Source: Planctomycetaceae bacterium UBA4732
Lineage (GTDB): Bacteria > Planctomycetota > Planctomycetia > Gemmatales > Gemmataceae
NCBI GenBank assembly: GCA_002404095.1
Contig: DHJA01000144.1
Span: 22,289-54,839 of the forward strand
Length of the DNA: 32,551 bases
Direction of reading: 5' to 3'
The notes beneath the pieces were generated by a model, which saw only the letters and a list, made by a program, of their open reading frames with translations, was not told the DNA's origin and did no database searches. The position numbers and the translations under genes were made by a program. This document shows, piece after piece, positions 8,987 through 16,404 of this stretch (within the stretch, counting starts at the first letter, position 1; every line of letters starts with the position of its first letter).

Positions 8987-10600
8987 ATGACTATCGACCC
9001 TCAAGTTTTGCGGGCCGAGCGGCACGTCGAAATCGGCCGCGTCCTTCAACGTCGCGCGCACGCCATCGTCGATCATTGGGCGAGCCGGGCCGCCGAGGAG
9101 CAGCCGGACGCGTCCCGCGTCCACGAGCAGGTTCTCCTCGATCACCTGCCCAAGCTCCTCCAAACCCTCGGCCAGAGCCTGGCCGACCCCGCCGGCCCAC
9201 TTCCCAGGCCGCTCTCCGACTCCGCCGCGGAGCATGGCCAGCAGCGCTGGCAAGCCGGCTGGTCGCTCGCCGAAGTCGTCCGCGACTACCAGATTCTGCG
9301 CCTCGTCATCGTCGAACAACTCGAAACCGAGCTACAGCGGTCCCTGCTCACCCGCGAGATCCTGGCCATTGGATTGGCGCTGGACGAAGCCATCGCCGCC
9401 AGCATTGCGGCCTACGTCCAACACCGCGACGGGGTCTCCAAACGGCTCGAACAGAACCTGCGCGACCAGGCCGACCAATTGCGCGAGGCCGACCGCCGCA
9501 AAAACGAGTTCCTCGCCGTCCTTGCGCACGAATTGCGCAATCCGATGGCCCCCATTTTGAATGCCGTTCAGGTGCTAAATCTACTCGGGCCGGCGGACGC
9601 GAACATCAAGCAGGCGTGCGCCATTGTCGAGCGTCAGGTCCAGCAAATGGTCCGCTTGGTGGACGACTTGCTTGACCTCACGCGAATCGCCCAGGGCAAA
9701 ATCGAACTTCGGCAGACGACGTTCGACCTCGCGGCCGCGGTAGCGCGAGCCATCCAAACGGTGACGCCCTTGTTCGAGACTCAGCAGCATCACTTGTCGG
9801 CGGCGCTGCCGACGGAACCGCTGCGCATGGAGGGCGACCAGGACCGCATCGTTCAGGTGCTCGTCAACCTCCTGACCAACGCCGGCAAATATACCGACAA
9901 GGGCGGCCGCATCCACCTCACCGCGGGCCGCGAAGACGGCGAGGTGGTTCTCCGGGTGCGTGACAACGGGGTGGGCATTGAGAGCGATATGCTGGCCCGC
10001 GTTTTCGATATGTTCACGCAGATCGACCACTCCCTTCCGCGCTCTCGCGGCGGCCTGGGCATCGGCTTAACGCTGGTGCGTCAGCTCGTGGAACTGCACA
10101 ACGGCCGCGTCTCGGCCCATAGCGATGGGCCGGGCCAGGGCAGCGAGTTCGTGGTGCGCCTGCCGGCCGCCGAGGCGTCGACCGAGCCGGTGGCGTCACC
10201 AACCAGCCGCCCAGAGCTACCCCCTTTACACATTCTCATTATCGAAGACCACGCCGACGCGCGTTCGACGTTGCAACAACTGCTGACGCTGCTGGGCCAT
10301 CGGGTCGAGACGGCGGCGGACGGACTGCAAGGCGTCGAGGCGGGTTTGACCGGCCGGCCCAACGTCGCGCTCGTCGATCTTAGTCTGCCGTCCTTGGATG
10401 GGTTGGAGGTGGCGCGCCGGCTGCGAGCCGGCCTGGGCGAGTCCGTGCGCCTGGTCGCGCTGACGGGGCACGCTTCGGAGGAAGACCGCCGCGTCTGCCT
10501 GGACGCCGGCTTCGACGCTCACCTGGCCAAGCCGGTGGACCTGGAGGCGCTCAACCGTTTGCTGGCCGACGCGTCGAAGCCTCGGACTACGCCGTCATAG
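8987..10600 (+). CDS. Hybrid histidine kinase with C-terminal receiver
   Basis: This is a 537-residue soluble hybrid kinase with no membrane segment. Residues 1-150 are helical and resemble the RsbRD-type N-terminal sensory domain. HisKA follows with H181 in FLAVLAHELRNPMAPI, then HATPase (LLTNAGKYTDKGG, VRDNGVGIESDM, GGLGIGLTLV), a short linker and a receiver domain (about 414-530) with D464 in ALVDLSLPSLDG and the conserved lysine in AHLAKPVDL. Signal and target are not evident. GGAG lies 9 nt before the ATG. The gene is divergent from ruvC, and its last 6 nt overlap the convergent end of cysS, so both stop codons share the same few bases. Confidence 0.9.
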   Translation: MTIDPQVLRAERHVEIGRVLQRRAHAIVDHWASRAAEEQPDASRVHEQVLLDHLPKLLQTLGQSLADPAGPLPRPLSDSAAEHGQQRWQAGWSLAEVVRDYQILRLVIVEQLETELQRSLLTREILAIGLALDEAIAASIAAYVQHRDGVSKRLEQNLRDQADQLREADRRKNEFLAVLAHELRNPMAPILNAVQVLNLLGPADANIKQACAIVERQVQQMVRLVDDLLDLTRIAQGKIELRQTTFDLAAAVARAIQTVTPLFETQQHHLSAALPTEPLRMEGDQDRIVQVLVNLLTNAGKYTDKGGRIHLTAGREDGEVVLRVRDNGVGIESDMLARVFDMFTQIDHSLPRSRGGLGIGLTLVRQLVELHNGRVSAHSDGPGQGSEFVVRLPAAEASTEPVASPTSRPELPPLHILIIEDHADARSTLQQLLTLLGHRVETAADGLQGVEAGLTGRPNVALVDLSLPSLDGLEVARRLRAGLGESVRLVALTGHASEEDRRVCLDAGFDAHLAKPVDLEALNRLLADASKPRTTPS

Positions 10601-12064
10601 CCGCCACCCCGTGCCGCCGGGCCGGTCTTCCAGCGTCACGCCCTGCTCGGTTAGCCGCTTGCGGATCTGGTCCCCCAAGGCGAAGTTCTTGGCCTTGCGC
10701 GCCTCGGCGCGGAGGTCGATGAGCAGCTGCATCAGCCCGCCGACGAGTTGATCGTCGCCGCCCTTAGCCGCGACGGCAGGCTCTTGGAAGAGGCCCAGAA
10801 TCTGGCTCATTTCCTTAAAGATACGCACCCCCTCGGTAAACTCCGCTTTCGCTTGCGGTTTCGCGGAGGCGTCTTCCACTTTTTTGTCGTCGGCAAAGCG
10901 GTTGAGCTTGTTCAGCATTTCGTACAGGACGCCGACCGCGCCGCCGGTGTTGAAATCGTCGTCCATGCACTCCAAAAAGCGCTTACGCAGACCGCCAATC
11001 TCTTTCAAAAAATCGCCGTCCGCCGGAACTTCACCCTGACGGACGGGCGCCTCGATCTGATGAAAGCTGGCGCCGTTCACGCGCTGGTAGCGCTCGAAGA
11101 AGCGATAAAAGCCATCCAGACTGCGGCGTACTTCCGCCAGCCGGTCGTCACTGTACTCAATTGGACTGCGATAGTGCGTACTCAGCAGCAGAAAGCGCAC
11201 CGTCTCCGGGTGATATTTCTTCAGCAGATCGGCGACGTTGACGACGTTGCCGACCGAGCCGGCCATCTTGGCGTTGCCCATCTTCAAAAGACCATTGTGC
11301 ATCCAGTAACGCGCAAAAATCTGATTCGTGTACGATTCCGACTGCGCTAACTCGTTCTCATGGTGCGGGAACTGCAGGTCAAGGCCGCCGCCGTGGATGT
11401 CGAACGTTTTGCCGAGGTACTTCATGCTCATGGCGGAGCATTCAATGTGCCAGCCCGGCCGGCCCGGCCCCCACGGACTGTCCCACGACGGTTCGCCCGG
11501 CTTGGCCCCTTTCCACAAGGCGAAGTCGCCGGGATTGCGCTTACGGTCGCTGATTTCGACGCGGGCGCCGGCCTCCATCTGCTCTGGGTCGCGGTGGCAG
11601 AGCTTGCCGTAATCGGCGTCCTTGCTCACGTCGAAATAAACGTCGCCGCCGGACGGGTAGGCATGGCCATTGTCGATTAACCCCCTCATCATCTCGATCA
11701 TTTCGCCAATATGCTCGGTCGCGCGCGGCATGAGGTCGATGCCGGCGACGTTCAACCGTTTCAGGCAATCGCAGTAGTCGGCCGTCATCTTTTCGGCCAG
11801 TTCCTTGACCGTCGTGCCGAGTTCCTTGGCGCGAACGATGAGCTTGTCATCCACGTCGGTGATGTTCACGACGAACGTGACTTGATAGCCGAGATAGGTG
11901 AGATAGCGCTTAACCGCGTCGAAGATCACGGGGCCGACCATATGGCCGATGTGACTCGGCTTGTAGACGGTCGGCCCGCAGACGTACATGCCGACTTTGC
12001 CCTTTTCGACCGGCGTGAACTCCGCTTTTTCCTTGGTCAGCGTGTTGTAGACGCGCAGAGCCAT
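10595..12064 (-). CDS. cysS: Cysteinyl-tRNA synthetase
   Basis: This 489-residue class I synthetase charges tRNA-Cys. The zinc ligands are at the Escherichia coli positions or within one residue of them: C29, C209, H234 and E238. HIGH is at 38-41. The second signature at 266-270 reads KMAGS instead of KMSKS, so the catalytic second lysine is absent. The rest of the loop (GNVVNVADLLKK) is intact, so the gene is likely functional. The start at 12064 is preceded by GAAGGAA; a 17-codon extension upstream reads into ispF sequence and is rejected. ispF ends 17 nt upstream, and the two probably form an operon. Confidence 0.95.
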   Translation of the reverse strand: MALRVYNTLTKEKAEFTPVEKGKVGMYVCGPTVYKPSHIGHMVGPVIFDAVKRYLTYLGYQVTFVVNITDVDDKLIVRAKELGTTVKELAEKMTADYCDCLKRLNVAGIDLMPRATEHIGEMIEMMRGLIDNGHAYPSGGDVYFDVSKDADYGKLCHRDPEQMEAGARVEISDRKRNPGDFALWKGAKPGEPSWDSPWGPGRPGWHIECSAMSMKYLGKTFDIHGGGLDLQFPHHENELAQSESYTNQIFARYWMHNGLLKMGNAKMAGSVGNVVNVADLLKKYHPETVRFLLLSTHYRSPIEYSDDRLAEVRRSLDGFYRFFERYQRVNGASFHQIEAPVRQGEVPADGDFLKEIGGLRKRFLECMDDDFNTGGAVGVLYEMLNKLNRFADDKKVEDASAKPQAKAEFTEGVRIFKEMSQILGLFQEPAVAAKGGDDQLVGGLMQLLIDLRAEARKAKNFALGDQIRKRLTEQGVTLEDRPGGTGWRL

Positions 12065-12081
12065 GACGATTCCTTCAAAGG

Positions 12082-12555
12082 TTAAGTGCGGTCGATCAAT
12101 ACGACCGTCTGGCAAGCGATAGCCTCGGCTCGACCGATATGGCCGACGTACTCGCCGGTCTTGGCTTTCACGTTGACGGTATCCGTTGCCATATCAAGCA
12201 GCCGAGCGAGGTTTTCACGGATAGCTTGTTTGACGGGGCCGAGTTTCGGCTCCTGGGCGAAGATAATCACGTCGAGATTGACAACGCGCCAGCCGGCCCG
12301 GTTGAGGCGCGCGACGGTTTCGCTGAGGAACAAGGCGGAGTCGGCGCCGTGCCATTTCGGGTCGGTATCGGGGTAGGCGTCGCCGATGTCGCCGAGACCG
12401 GCGGCGCCGAGCAGAGCGTCGGTGACGGCGTGTAGGACAACATCGGCATCGCTGTGGCCGGCAAGACCGCGCGGATAGTCAACGCGGACGCCGCCGAGCA
12501 GCAACGGCCGGCCTTCTTCCAGGCGGTGAGTGTCGTGTCCGATTCCGACGCGCAT
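12082..12555 (-). CDS. ispF: 2-C-methyl-D-erythritol 2,4-cyclodiphosphate synthase IspF
   Basis: This 157-residue enzyme of the MEP isoprenoid pathway closes CDP-methylerythritol phosphate to the cyclodiphosphate. The metal ligands are the aspartate and histidine of IGHDTH (D8, H10) and the histidine in LAGHSDADVVLH; the substrate loop DTDPKWHGADS is intact. The start at 12555 has GGGAGAC upstream. A longer open frame to 13245 only reads antisense through the neighbouring PIN gene. The first 20 codons and the upstream promoter exist as further degenerate copies to the right (14958, 15940, and promoter part only at 17018), so this is the intact source or the regenerated copy. Confidence 0.95.
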   Translation of the reverse strand: MRVGIGHDTHRLEEGRPLLLGGVRVDYPRGLAGHSDADVVLHAVTDALLGAAGLGDIGDAYPDTDPKWHGADSALFLSETVARLNRAGWRVVNLDVIIFAQEPKLGPVKQAIRENLARLLDMATDTVNVKAKTGEYVGHIGRAEAIACQTVVLIDRT

Positions 12556-12663
12556 ACGAATAAGTCTCCCGACCGAGGCGAGCCGACCCCGGCGGATGGA
12601 TTGTAACGACCGACGCTCACGGCGAAAAGACAGTCTGGCATTGCCCATGTACGCTTGGCGGCG
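12497..12663 (-). repeat. ispF 5'-end repeat, copy A (intact gene)
   Basis: This block comprises ispF codons 1-20, its leader and the promoter region. A gapless 140-nt part (12497-12636) matches copy C with about 13 differences by eye, roughly 91% identity. The most conserved core contains GGATGGATTGTAACGACCGA followed by GGCGAAAAG and CAGTCT. Similarity to copy B runs further, to about 12663. Confidence 0.9.
12600..12605 (-). promoter_or_regulatory. Candidate -10 element of the ispF promoter
   Basis: The minus strand reads TACAAT, one mismatch from the sigma-70 -10 consensus, 44 nt before the ispF start. No good -35 hexamer is visible (TTTTCG at a 17-nt spacing is weak). The same hexamer is kept in all repeat copies, at 15061-15066, 16043-16048 and 17038-17043. 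Confidence 0.4.
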
Positions 12664-12708
12664 ACGGAGGCATTGTTCCTCCCGGCTCAAGTGCAGTATC
12701 CTAATGGT

Positions 12709-13206
12709 ATGGCCAAGCCCCGCGTGTATGTCGAGACGACTATCCCCAGCTTCTACCATGAGGTGCGCACCGCGCCCGCAATCGTGGCCCGGCGGGAATG
12801 GACGCGGCAGTGGTGGGATGGCGCCGCTGGCCGGTACGAACTGGTCACCAGTCCGGCCGTGCTGGACGAACTGGCCGGCGGGCCGCCTGAGCGCAGCGCG
12901 GAATGGCTGGCATTTGTCCGCGACCTGCCGCTCTTGCCTGTTGAGCCAGCCATTGCGGAGATCGTACGGGCTTACATCCAGCATAGGGTGATGCCCGCGG
13001 ACCCTGGCGGCGATGCTCTCCACTTGGCGCTGGCGTCGTACCACAAGTGCGACTTCCTGGTGACGTGGAACTGCGGGCGCCTCGCCAACGCCAACAATTT
13101 TGGACATATCCGCCGGGTCAATGCCTTGCTGGGATTGTTCGTACCCGCGCTGGTGACGCCTCTGGAATTGCTTGGAGGAAGTGATGACGCCGGAACAACA
13201 AAGTGA
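12709..13206 (+). CDS. PIN-domain (VapC-like) toxin, first of three
   Basis: This 165-residue protein is of the PIN ribonuclease fold that often acts as a toxin. The start VYVETTIPSFY holds the first acidic position (Glu in place of the usual Asp), SPAVLDEL the second, and GDALHLALA the third. LVTWNC stands where PIN domains usually have a last acidic residue. The C-terminal LVTPLELLGG matches the ICTPEEL tail of the paralogue at 18138. The ATG at 12709 has no clear ribosome site and could be leaderless or follow another ATG at 12704 in a different frame. It overlaps the next small gene by 23 nt, placing toxin before partner. It is divergent from ispF. Confidence 0.8.
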   Translation: MAKPRVYVETTIPSFYHEVRTAPAIVARREWTRQWWDGAAGRYELVTSPAVLDELAGGPPERSAEWLAFVRDLPLLPVEPAIAEIVRAYIQHRVMPADPGGDALHLALASYHKCDFLVTWNCGRLANANNFGHIRRVNALLGLFVPALVTPLELLGGSDDAGTTK

Positions 13207-13372
13207 CCCTGTGATCGACGAGATTCGGGAAGTGCGGCGCCGCATCTCCGAGCAGTGCGGCCACGATCCCGAGCGGCTGGTGGCTTACTACATGGAGTTG
13301 CAACAGCAATACCCTGATCGGTTGATCGAGCGGACCGCGCCGGCCGCCGTTCCTGACCCTTCCGCCGCTTAA
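13184..13372 (+). CDS. Small putative antitoxin partner of PIN toxin 1
   Basis: This is a 62-residue acidic protein whose start, SDPVIDEIREVRRRISEQCG, matches the partners at 15738 and 18614 (pattern D-P-I-V-x-E-I-R-x-I-R). The ATG at 13184 has an excellent GGAGG at 13174-13178 inside the toxin gene. No DNA-binding domain is apparent; the conserved N-terminal helix may bind the toxin. The antitoxin role is inferred from the translational overlap and the recurrence of the pair, not from a named family. Confidence 0.7.
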   Translation: MTPEQQSDPVIDEIREVRRRISEQCGHDPERLVAYYMELQQQYPDRLIERTAPAAVPDPSAA

Positions 13373-13385
13373 CCCGGTGATTTAG

Positions 13386-13512
13386 GGGAGCCGGAAATCG
13401 ACAGCGGCCCTTTGGATGGGAGCATTTATAGCAAAGGGCAAGAACGTCCGTTCTCACGAAAGACTGCGAACTTCCGTTGTGTCGGCGTCTAGCTCGCCGC
13501 CTAATGATTGTT
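13386..13512 (+). repeat. Leader repeat R2, copy a
   Basis: About 127 nt resemble 17239-17365. Shared blocks include GGGAGCC, CCTTTGGAT, ACATTTA-like and AAAGGGC stretches, and TCTAATNATNTT near the end. Each copy ends 25-26 nt before the start codon of an unrelated gene. It is noncoding as far as I can see, probably a leader or cassette boundary. Confidence 0.65.
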
Positions 13513-13537
13513 GCTTCACGACGGAGGTGTCACACCT

Positions 13538-14110
13538 ATGCTGCCCGATTGGGATCGCTGTTTTCCCGACTGCGAGCCGGTCGGGTATCATCTCCGTGCG
13601 GCATTCGCCGCTCGCTGGGTGCGGTTTCACAGCCTGCCGGGCTCGAAGCGATACCCGGAGAATGATAATGAGTACGCGGAGGTTCTTGCTCGTCATAACG
13701 TGATCTTGGGGGAGTTGGCGCACCCCGGCGAAAAAATCGTGCTGGTGACGACCGGTTACTCCGAATCGCCTGTACCCTCGCGGTCCTATCCCGGAGTGGT
13801 CGCCTTTGATCCAAGTGCCGTCCCCTGGCGAACCGTCGCCATGCATCAAATTGAGGGGGAGTTCACCGAGCCGAACTACTGGCATTTGTTCAGCAGCGTC
13901 TGGGAGTGGCGGCCGGGGGAATTTGATCCTCTCATTCGGTTGGTCGCCGATGATGCTGTCGCCAACGTACTCATTGTGGCCCAGGATTGCCGGTGGGCCC
14001 TCCATCCCTACGACGGTGGAATGGACGTGATTGCCGAGTCGGCTGAGAAGCGACGGTCGCTCAGAGCCAGTCATTCAGAGTGGCTGCCAGCACGCGCGGA
14101 TGGGTTATAG
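13538..14110 (+). CDS. DUF3885-like protein
   Basis: This is a 190-residue soluble protein. RWVRFHSLPGSKRYPEND followed by EYAEVLARHNVILGEL is typical of DUF3885-type proteins as I remember them; their function is unknown. The ATG at 13538 has GGAGG 10 nt upstream; a TTG ten codons earlier is less likely. There is no signal peptide or membrane segment. It is preceded by leader repeat R2a and lies within the first module of the island, on the same strand as the PIN pair. A DUF3885 immunity or phage-related role cannot be judged from this sequence. Confidence 0.6.
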   Translation: MLPDWDRCFPDCEPVGYHLRAAFAARWVRFHSLPGSKRYPENDNEYAEVLARHNVILGELAHPGEKIVLVTTGYSESPVPSRSYPGVVAFDPSAVPWRTVAMHQIEGEFTEPNYWHLFSSVWEWRPGEFDPLIRLVADDAVANVLIVAQDCRWALHPYDGGMDVIAESAEKRRSLRASHSEWLPARADGL

Positions 14111-14187
14111 CCAAGCCAGAGGCTTGCGCGACAGTCTTCATCCTGGGGTCCAGAGTCAAACTCAAATTAACGGTCGCATGGCCCCGC

Positions 14188-14931
14188 TCAGCCGGCGGCC
14201 GGCGGCTGCAATTCGTCGCGCCAGCGGCGCGGCATGACGGCAAACGCGGTCTGGTAAGTGGTTTCCAGCGGAACCTTGACGCAGCCGTTCGGTTCCAGGA
14301 ACAGCGGCATGTCCGGCAACAGATCCCCCACCGCGATCGGTTCGATATACGCCCTGATGACTACGTCGCACTCATAGGCCGCCAGGGTCAATGGTTTGTC
14401 CTCAGGGAGGATGAACGAATCGTCCTTCACTTCGGCCCAAATTGCGGCGTGAACGCCGTTCGGGCCGGGCGGGAACGGATCGACGAGCAGCAAATGGATG
14501 CGATGTTCAAGCAATTTCCACGCCTTATCCACGAACGCACGGAAGGCGCTGCGACTAGATTTGTTTCCGGGAGATAGAATCTCGATCATGGCGACGAGTC
14601 GGTCGCCGCTGACGTGGCGGACGGCGATCGCGCTCTTCTTCCGCCGGTAGAACTCCGCATCCGTTTCCGCGGTGAAGCGGGTTTGAGGACGAGTCTGTAA
14701 CCTCGCGGCAGTGGCAACCCCACCCCCAGCAGCCTCATCATCGGCGTCCGGTCGCCGATCCTGAAGCGTAAGAACGTCTGGCCCGAAGCCGGCGGCGACC
14801 TGTTCCGGCAAGGCGTAGTAGTCGGTTGGCAAGAGTCCCACGTTCAGCGTGTCGCTAATCGCGGAAATCCAGCGATGATGAAAAGCATGGAAGATGCCCG
14901 CTTCCACCAGAGTCCAGTCGTGCATCGGCAT
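14188..14931 (-). CDS. DUF4058 family protein
   Basis: This 247-residue protein has the planctomycete-style opening MPMHDWTLVEAGIFHAFHHRW and the DUF4058 hallmark VAMIEILSPGNKSSRSAFRAF near residues 111-131. Function is unknown; such proteins are abundant in Gemmataceae and in cyanobacteria. A longer frame to 15102 only translates the ispF-derived repeat B in another frame, so the start is the ATG at 14931 behind GGAAGGAAC. Repeat B lies directly upstream with its ispF-type -10 element pointing at this gene, so it may be expressed from a captured ispF promoter. Confidence 0.75.
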   Translation of the reverse strand: MPMHDWTLVEAGIFHAFHHRWISAISDTLNVGLLPTDYYALPEQVAAGFGPDVLTLQDRRPDADDEAAGGGVATAARLQTRPQTRFTAETDAEFYRRKKSAIAVRHVSGDRLVAMIEILSPGNKSSRSAFRAFVDKAWKLLEHRIHLLLVDPFPPGPNGVHAAIWAEVKDDSFILPEDKPLTLAAYECDVVIRAYIEPIAVGDLLPDMPLFLEPNGCVKVPLETTYQTAFAVMPRRWRDELQPPAAG

Positions 14932-14957
14932 GACCTTGTTCCTTCCGACGGCCACGT

Positions 14958-15222
14958 AGCAGCAACGGCCGGCCTTCCTCCAGGCAGTAAGTGCCGTGTC
15001 CGATTCTGACGCGAATTCGAGTAAACACACGAAACCGGGCGAGCCGACCCCGGCGGATGGATTGTAACGACCGACGCTCATGGCGAAAAGGCAGTCTGGC
15101 ACTGTCCCTGTCCGCCTGGCGGCAGGGTGTCTTTCCCTTTCCGATTTTCCTTGACAAGCGGCTGGGAGAGATTACCATACCATCCAAGTGCAAAACTCTG
15201 GGCGGGCGGAGCCGATGTCGTG
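14958..15222 (-). repeat. ispF 5'-end repeat, copy B
   Basis: The left part (14958-15123) matches ispF copy A, including codons 1-20 read as RVRIGHGTYCLEEGRPLLL, and stops matching at codon 20. The right part (15124-15222) is shared with copy D only. It fills the gap between the DUF4058 gene and the PIN gene at 15272. Confidence 0.88.
15151..15178 (+). promoter_or_regulatory. Candidate sigma-70 promoter for PIN pair 2
   Basis: TTGACA (15151-15156) and TACCAT (15173-15178) are separated by 16 nt and point at the PIN gene starting 94 nt further on. The same two hexamers with the same spacing are at 17130-17157 in copy D. The -10 element is only a 4/6 match. Confidence 0.35.
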
Positions 15223-15271
15223 GCGAGCCTGTTGCTGAATGGGGTCGTTCGACCAGGAGAGATGATAAGCG

Positions 15272-15694
15272 ATGGCGACGGTGTATATCGAAACTTCCAT
15301 CGTAAGCTACCTGCGACAACGTCCCAGTTCACAAGTTGTCATGGCCGCTCGTCAGCTTCTTACGCACCAATGGTGGAATGACGAGCGCGGCAATTACGAA
15401 CTTGTAACGTCGCAGTTGGTGCTTGATGAAGCGTCGGCAGGCGATCCGGTGCTTGCTGTGGAACGGCTGCAATCCCTGGACGGGATTCCGCTGCTCCCGC
15501 GTGATCCTCGGATTGGCGTCATCGCCATCGAAATCATGTCCCGAGCGATTCTTCCGCCGAAGGCGTCCATTGATGCGTTGCATATCGCTATGGCGGCCCA
15601 TCACAGGATACAATACCTTTTGACCTGGAACTGCAAGCATATTGCCAACGCGAGGATTTTGCCTCGGATTCGTGAGGTACTGACGGACCTGTGA
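15272..15694 (+). CDS. PIN-domain (VapC-like) toxin, second of three; early UGA stop
   Basis: This 140-residue PIN protein is related to those at 12709 and 18138. It opens with MATVYIETSIVSYL and has LVTSQLVLDEASAGD, SIDALHIAMA and LLTWNCKHIAN. It ends at a TGA (15692-15694). In the same frame the next 22 codons, to a second TGA at 15761-15763, encode CPIPIICTPEEMVDD and so on, the C-terminal tail kept in the other two PIN proteins. The gene therefore carries a nonsense mutation or a readthrough stop. With the longer end it would overlap the partner gene at 15738 by 26 nt, as in the first pair. A TTGACA promoter lies in repeat B upstream. Confidence 0.8.
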   Translation: MATVYIETSIVSYLRQRPSSQVVMAARQLLTHQWWNDERGNYELVTSQLVLDEASAGDPVLAVERLQSLDGIPLLPRDPRIGVIAIEIMSRAILPPKASIDALHIAMAAHHRIQYLLTWNCKHIANARILPRIREVLTDL

Positions 15695-15737
15695 TGCCCG
15701 ATTCCGATCATTTGCACGCCGGAAGAAATGGTGGACG

Positions 15738-16049
15738 ATGATTCAGAAGACAACGAATCGTGACACGATTATTGACGAGATTCACCGAATACGTCAGCGG
15801 ATGGCGGAGAAGTTCGGCGGCGACATCGCGGCAATTCTTGAAGACGCTTGGAAGCGACAAGAAGCTTCGGGGCGCGCCATTTGGACGAACAAGGGGCCGT
15901 CGTCTGGACCGAGTAGCTTAGGAGAGGGGGAATCGATCGAGCAGCAACGGCTGGCTTTCCTCCAGGCGGCAAGTGTCGTGTCCGATTCCGACGCGCCTAC
16001 GAACGAGCCTCCCGACCGAGGCGATTCGGCCCCGGCGGATGGATTGTAA
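15738..16049 (+). CDS. Small putative antitoxin partner of PIN toxin 2, with repeat-derived tail
   Basis: Of the 103 residues, the first 50 or so match the partner family: DTIIDEIHRIRQRMAEKFGGD, then ILEDAWKRQEASGRAIW. From about residue 68 the reading frame runs into repeat C, and the last 36 residues (from EQQRLAF to the TAA at 16047) are encoded antisense to ispF codons and promoter. The family tail has thus been replaced by a chance sequence. Whether the product still neutralises its toxin is unknown; the toxin too is shortened. The start at 15738 follows a GGTGG motif. Confidence 0.7.
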   Translation: MIQKTTNRDTIIDEIHRIRQRMAEKFGGDIAAILEDAWKRQEASGRAIWTNKGPSSGPSSLGEGESIEQQRLAFLQAASVVSDSDAPTNEPPDRGDSAPADGL

Positions 16050-16079
16050 CGACCGACGCTCGCGGCGAAAAGACAGTCT
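15940..16079 (-). repeat. ispF 5'-end repeat, copy C
   Basis: This gapless 140-nt copy of ispF codons 1-20 plus promoter (read RVGIGHDTCRLEESQPLLL) has about 13 differences from copy A. It ends at GACAGTCT; the neighbouring sequence is unrelated. The left boundary is at the same ispF codon as in copy B. Its -10 element points antisense into the PIN pair 2 genes. Confidence 0.9.
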
Positions 16080-16104
16080 CAGGGCGGGTGGCGGCGCAGC
16101 GCTG

Positions 16105-16391
16105 TTAATAGATGTCGGCGTAGTTGATGGAGAGGACGCCGTAAACGGCTGACGAATCATCGACCACCAGGGTCAGGCCGCGTATGCGGTTGCCGTCGAG
16201 GAAAAGGTGGTGAAGGATCAGATGAGGGGAACCGGAAGCGAGTCGGTTGGCGGTGTCGGCGCGGATGGCGTTCGACAACTCCGCGGTGTCGTTGACGGCT
16301 GCGTATAAACGAACCGGCCCTTGCGTGTGAGGCCGGGGAAGTCGCGGAAGTAGTCCCGGACGGCCGGATCGACGTTGAGCTTATAGCGCAC
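16105..16391 (-). pseudogene. Frameshifted small protein gene, family not recognised
   Basis: From a GTG at 16391 with a good GGAGG 7 nt upstream, the frame reads VRYKLNVDPAVRDYFRDFPG and on to GRFVYT, then loses sense near 16310. In the next frame the protein continues AAVNDTAELSNAIRAD, HHLFLDGN and SSAVYGVLSINYADIY to a TAA at 16105. The span of 287 nt is one base short of 96 codons, so a single deletion (or sequencing error) splits a protein of about 95 residues. It follows the 172-residue gene by 13 nt and was probably co-translated with it. A toxin-like role is possible but unproven. Confidence 0.7.
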
Positions 16392-16404
16392 CGGCCGGCC
16401 TCCG

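Noticed and set aside
12556..13245. Long N-terminal extension of IspF
   Set aside because: It is an antisense reading of the PIN pair; the conserved IspF start is the ATG at 12555.
14061..14243. Sixty-codon minus-strand frame ending PRVLAATLNDWL
   Set aside because: It overlaps the ends of the DUF3885-like and DUF4058 genes and has no supported start; too little evidence for a gene.
14932..15102. N-terminal extension of the DUF4058 protein with similarity to an alternative frame upstream of ispF
   Set aside because: It is repeat B read out of the ispF frame; a ribosome site precedes the ATG at 14931.
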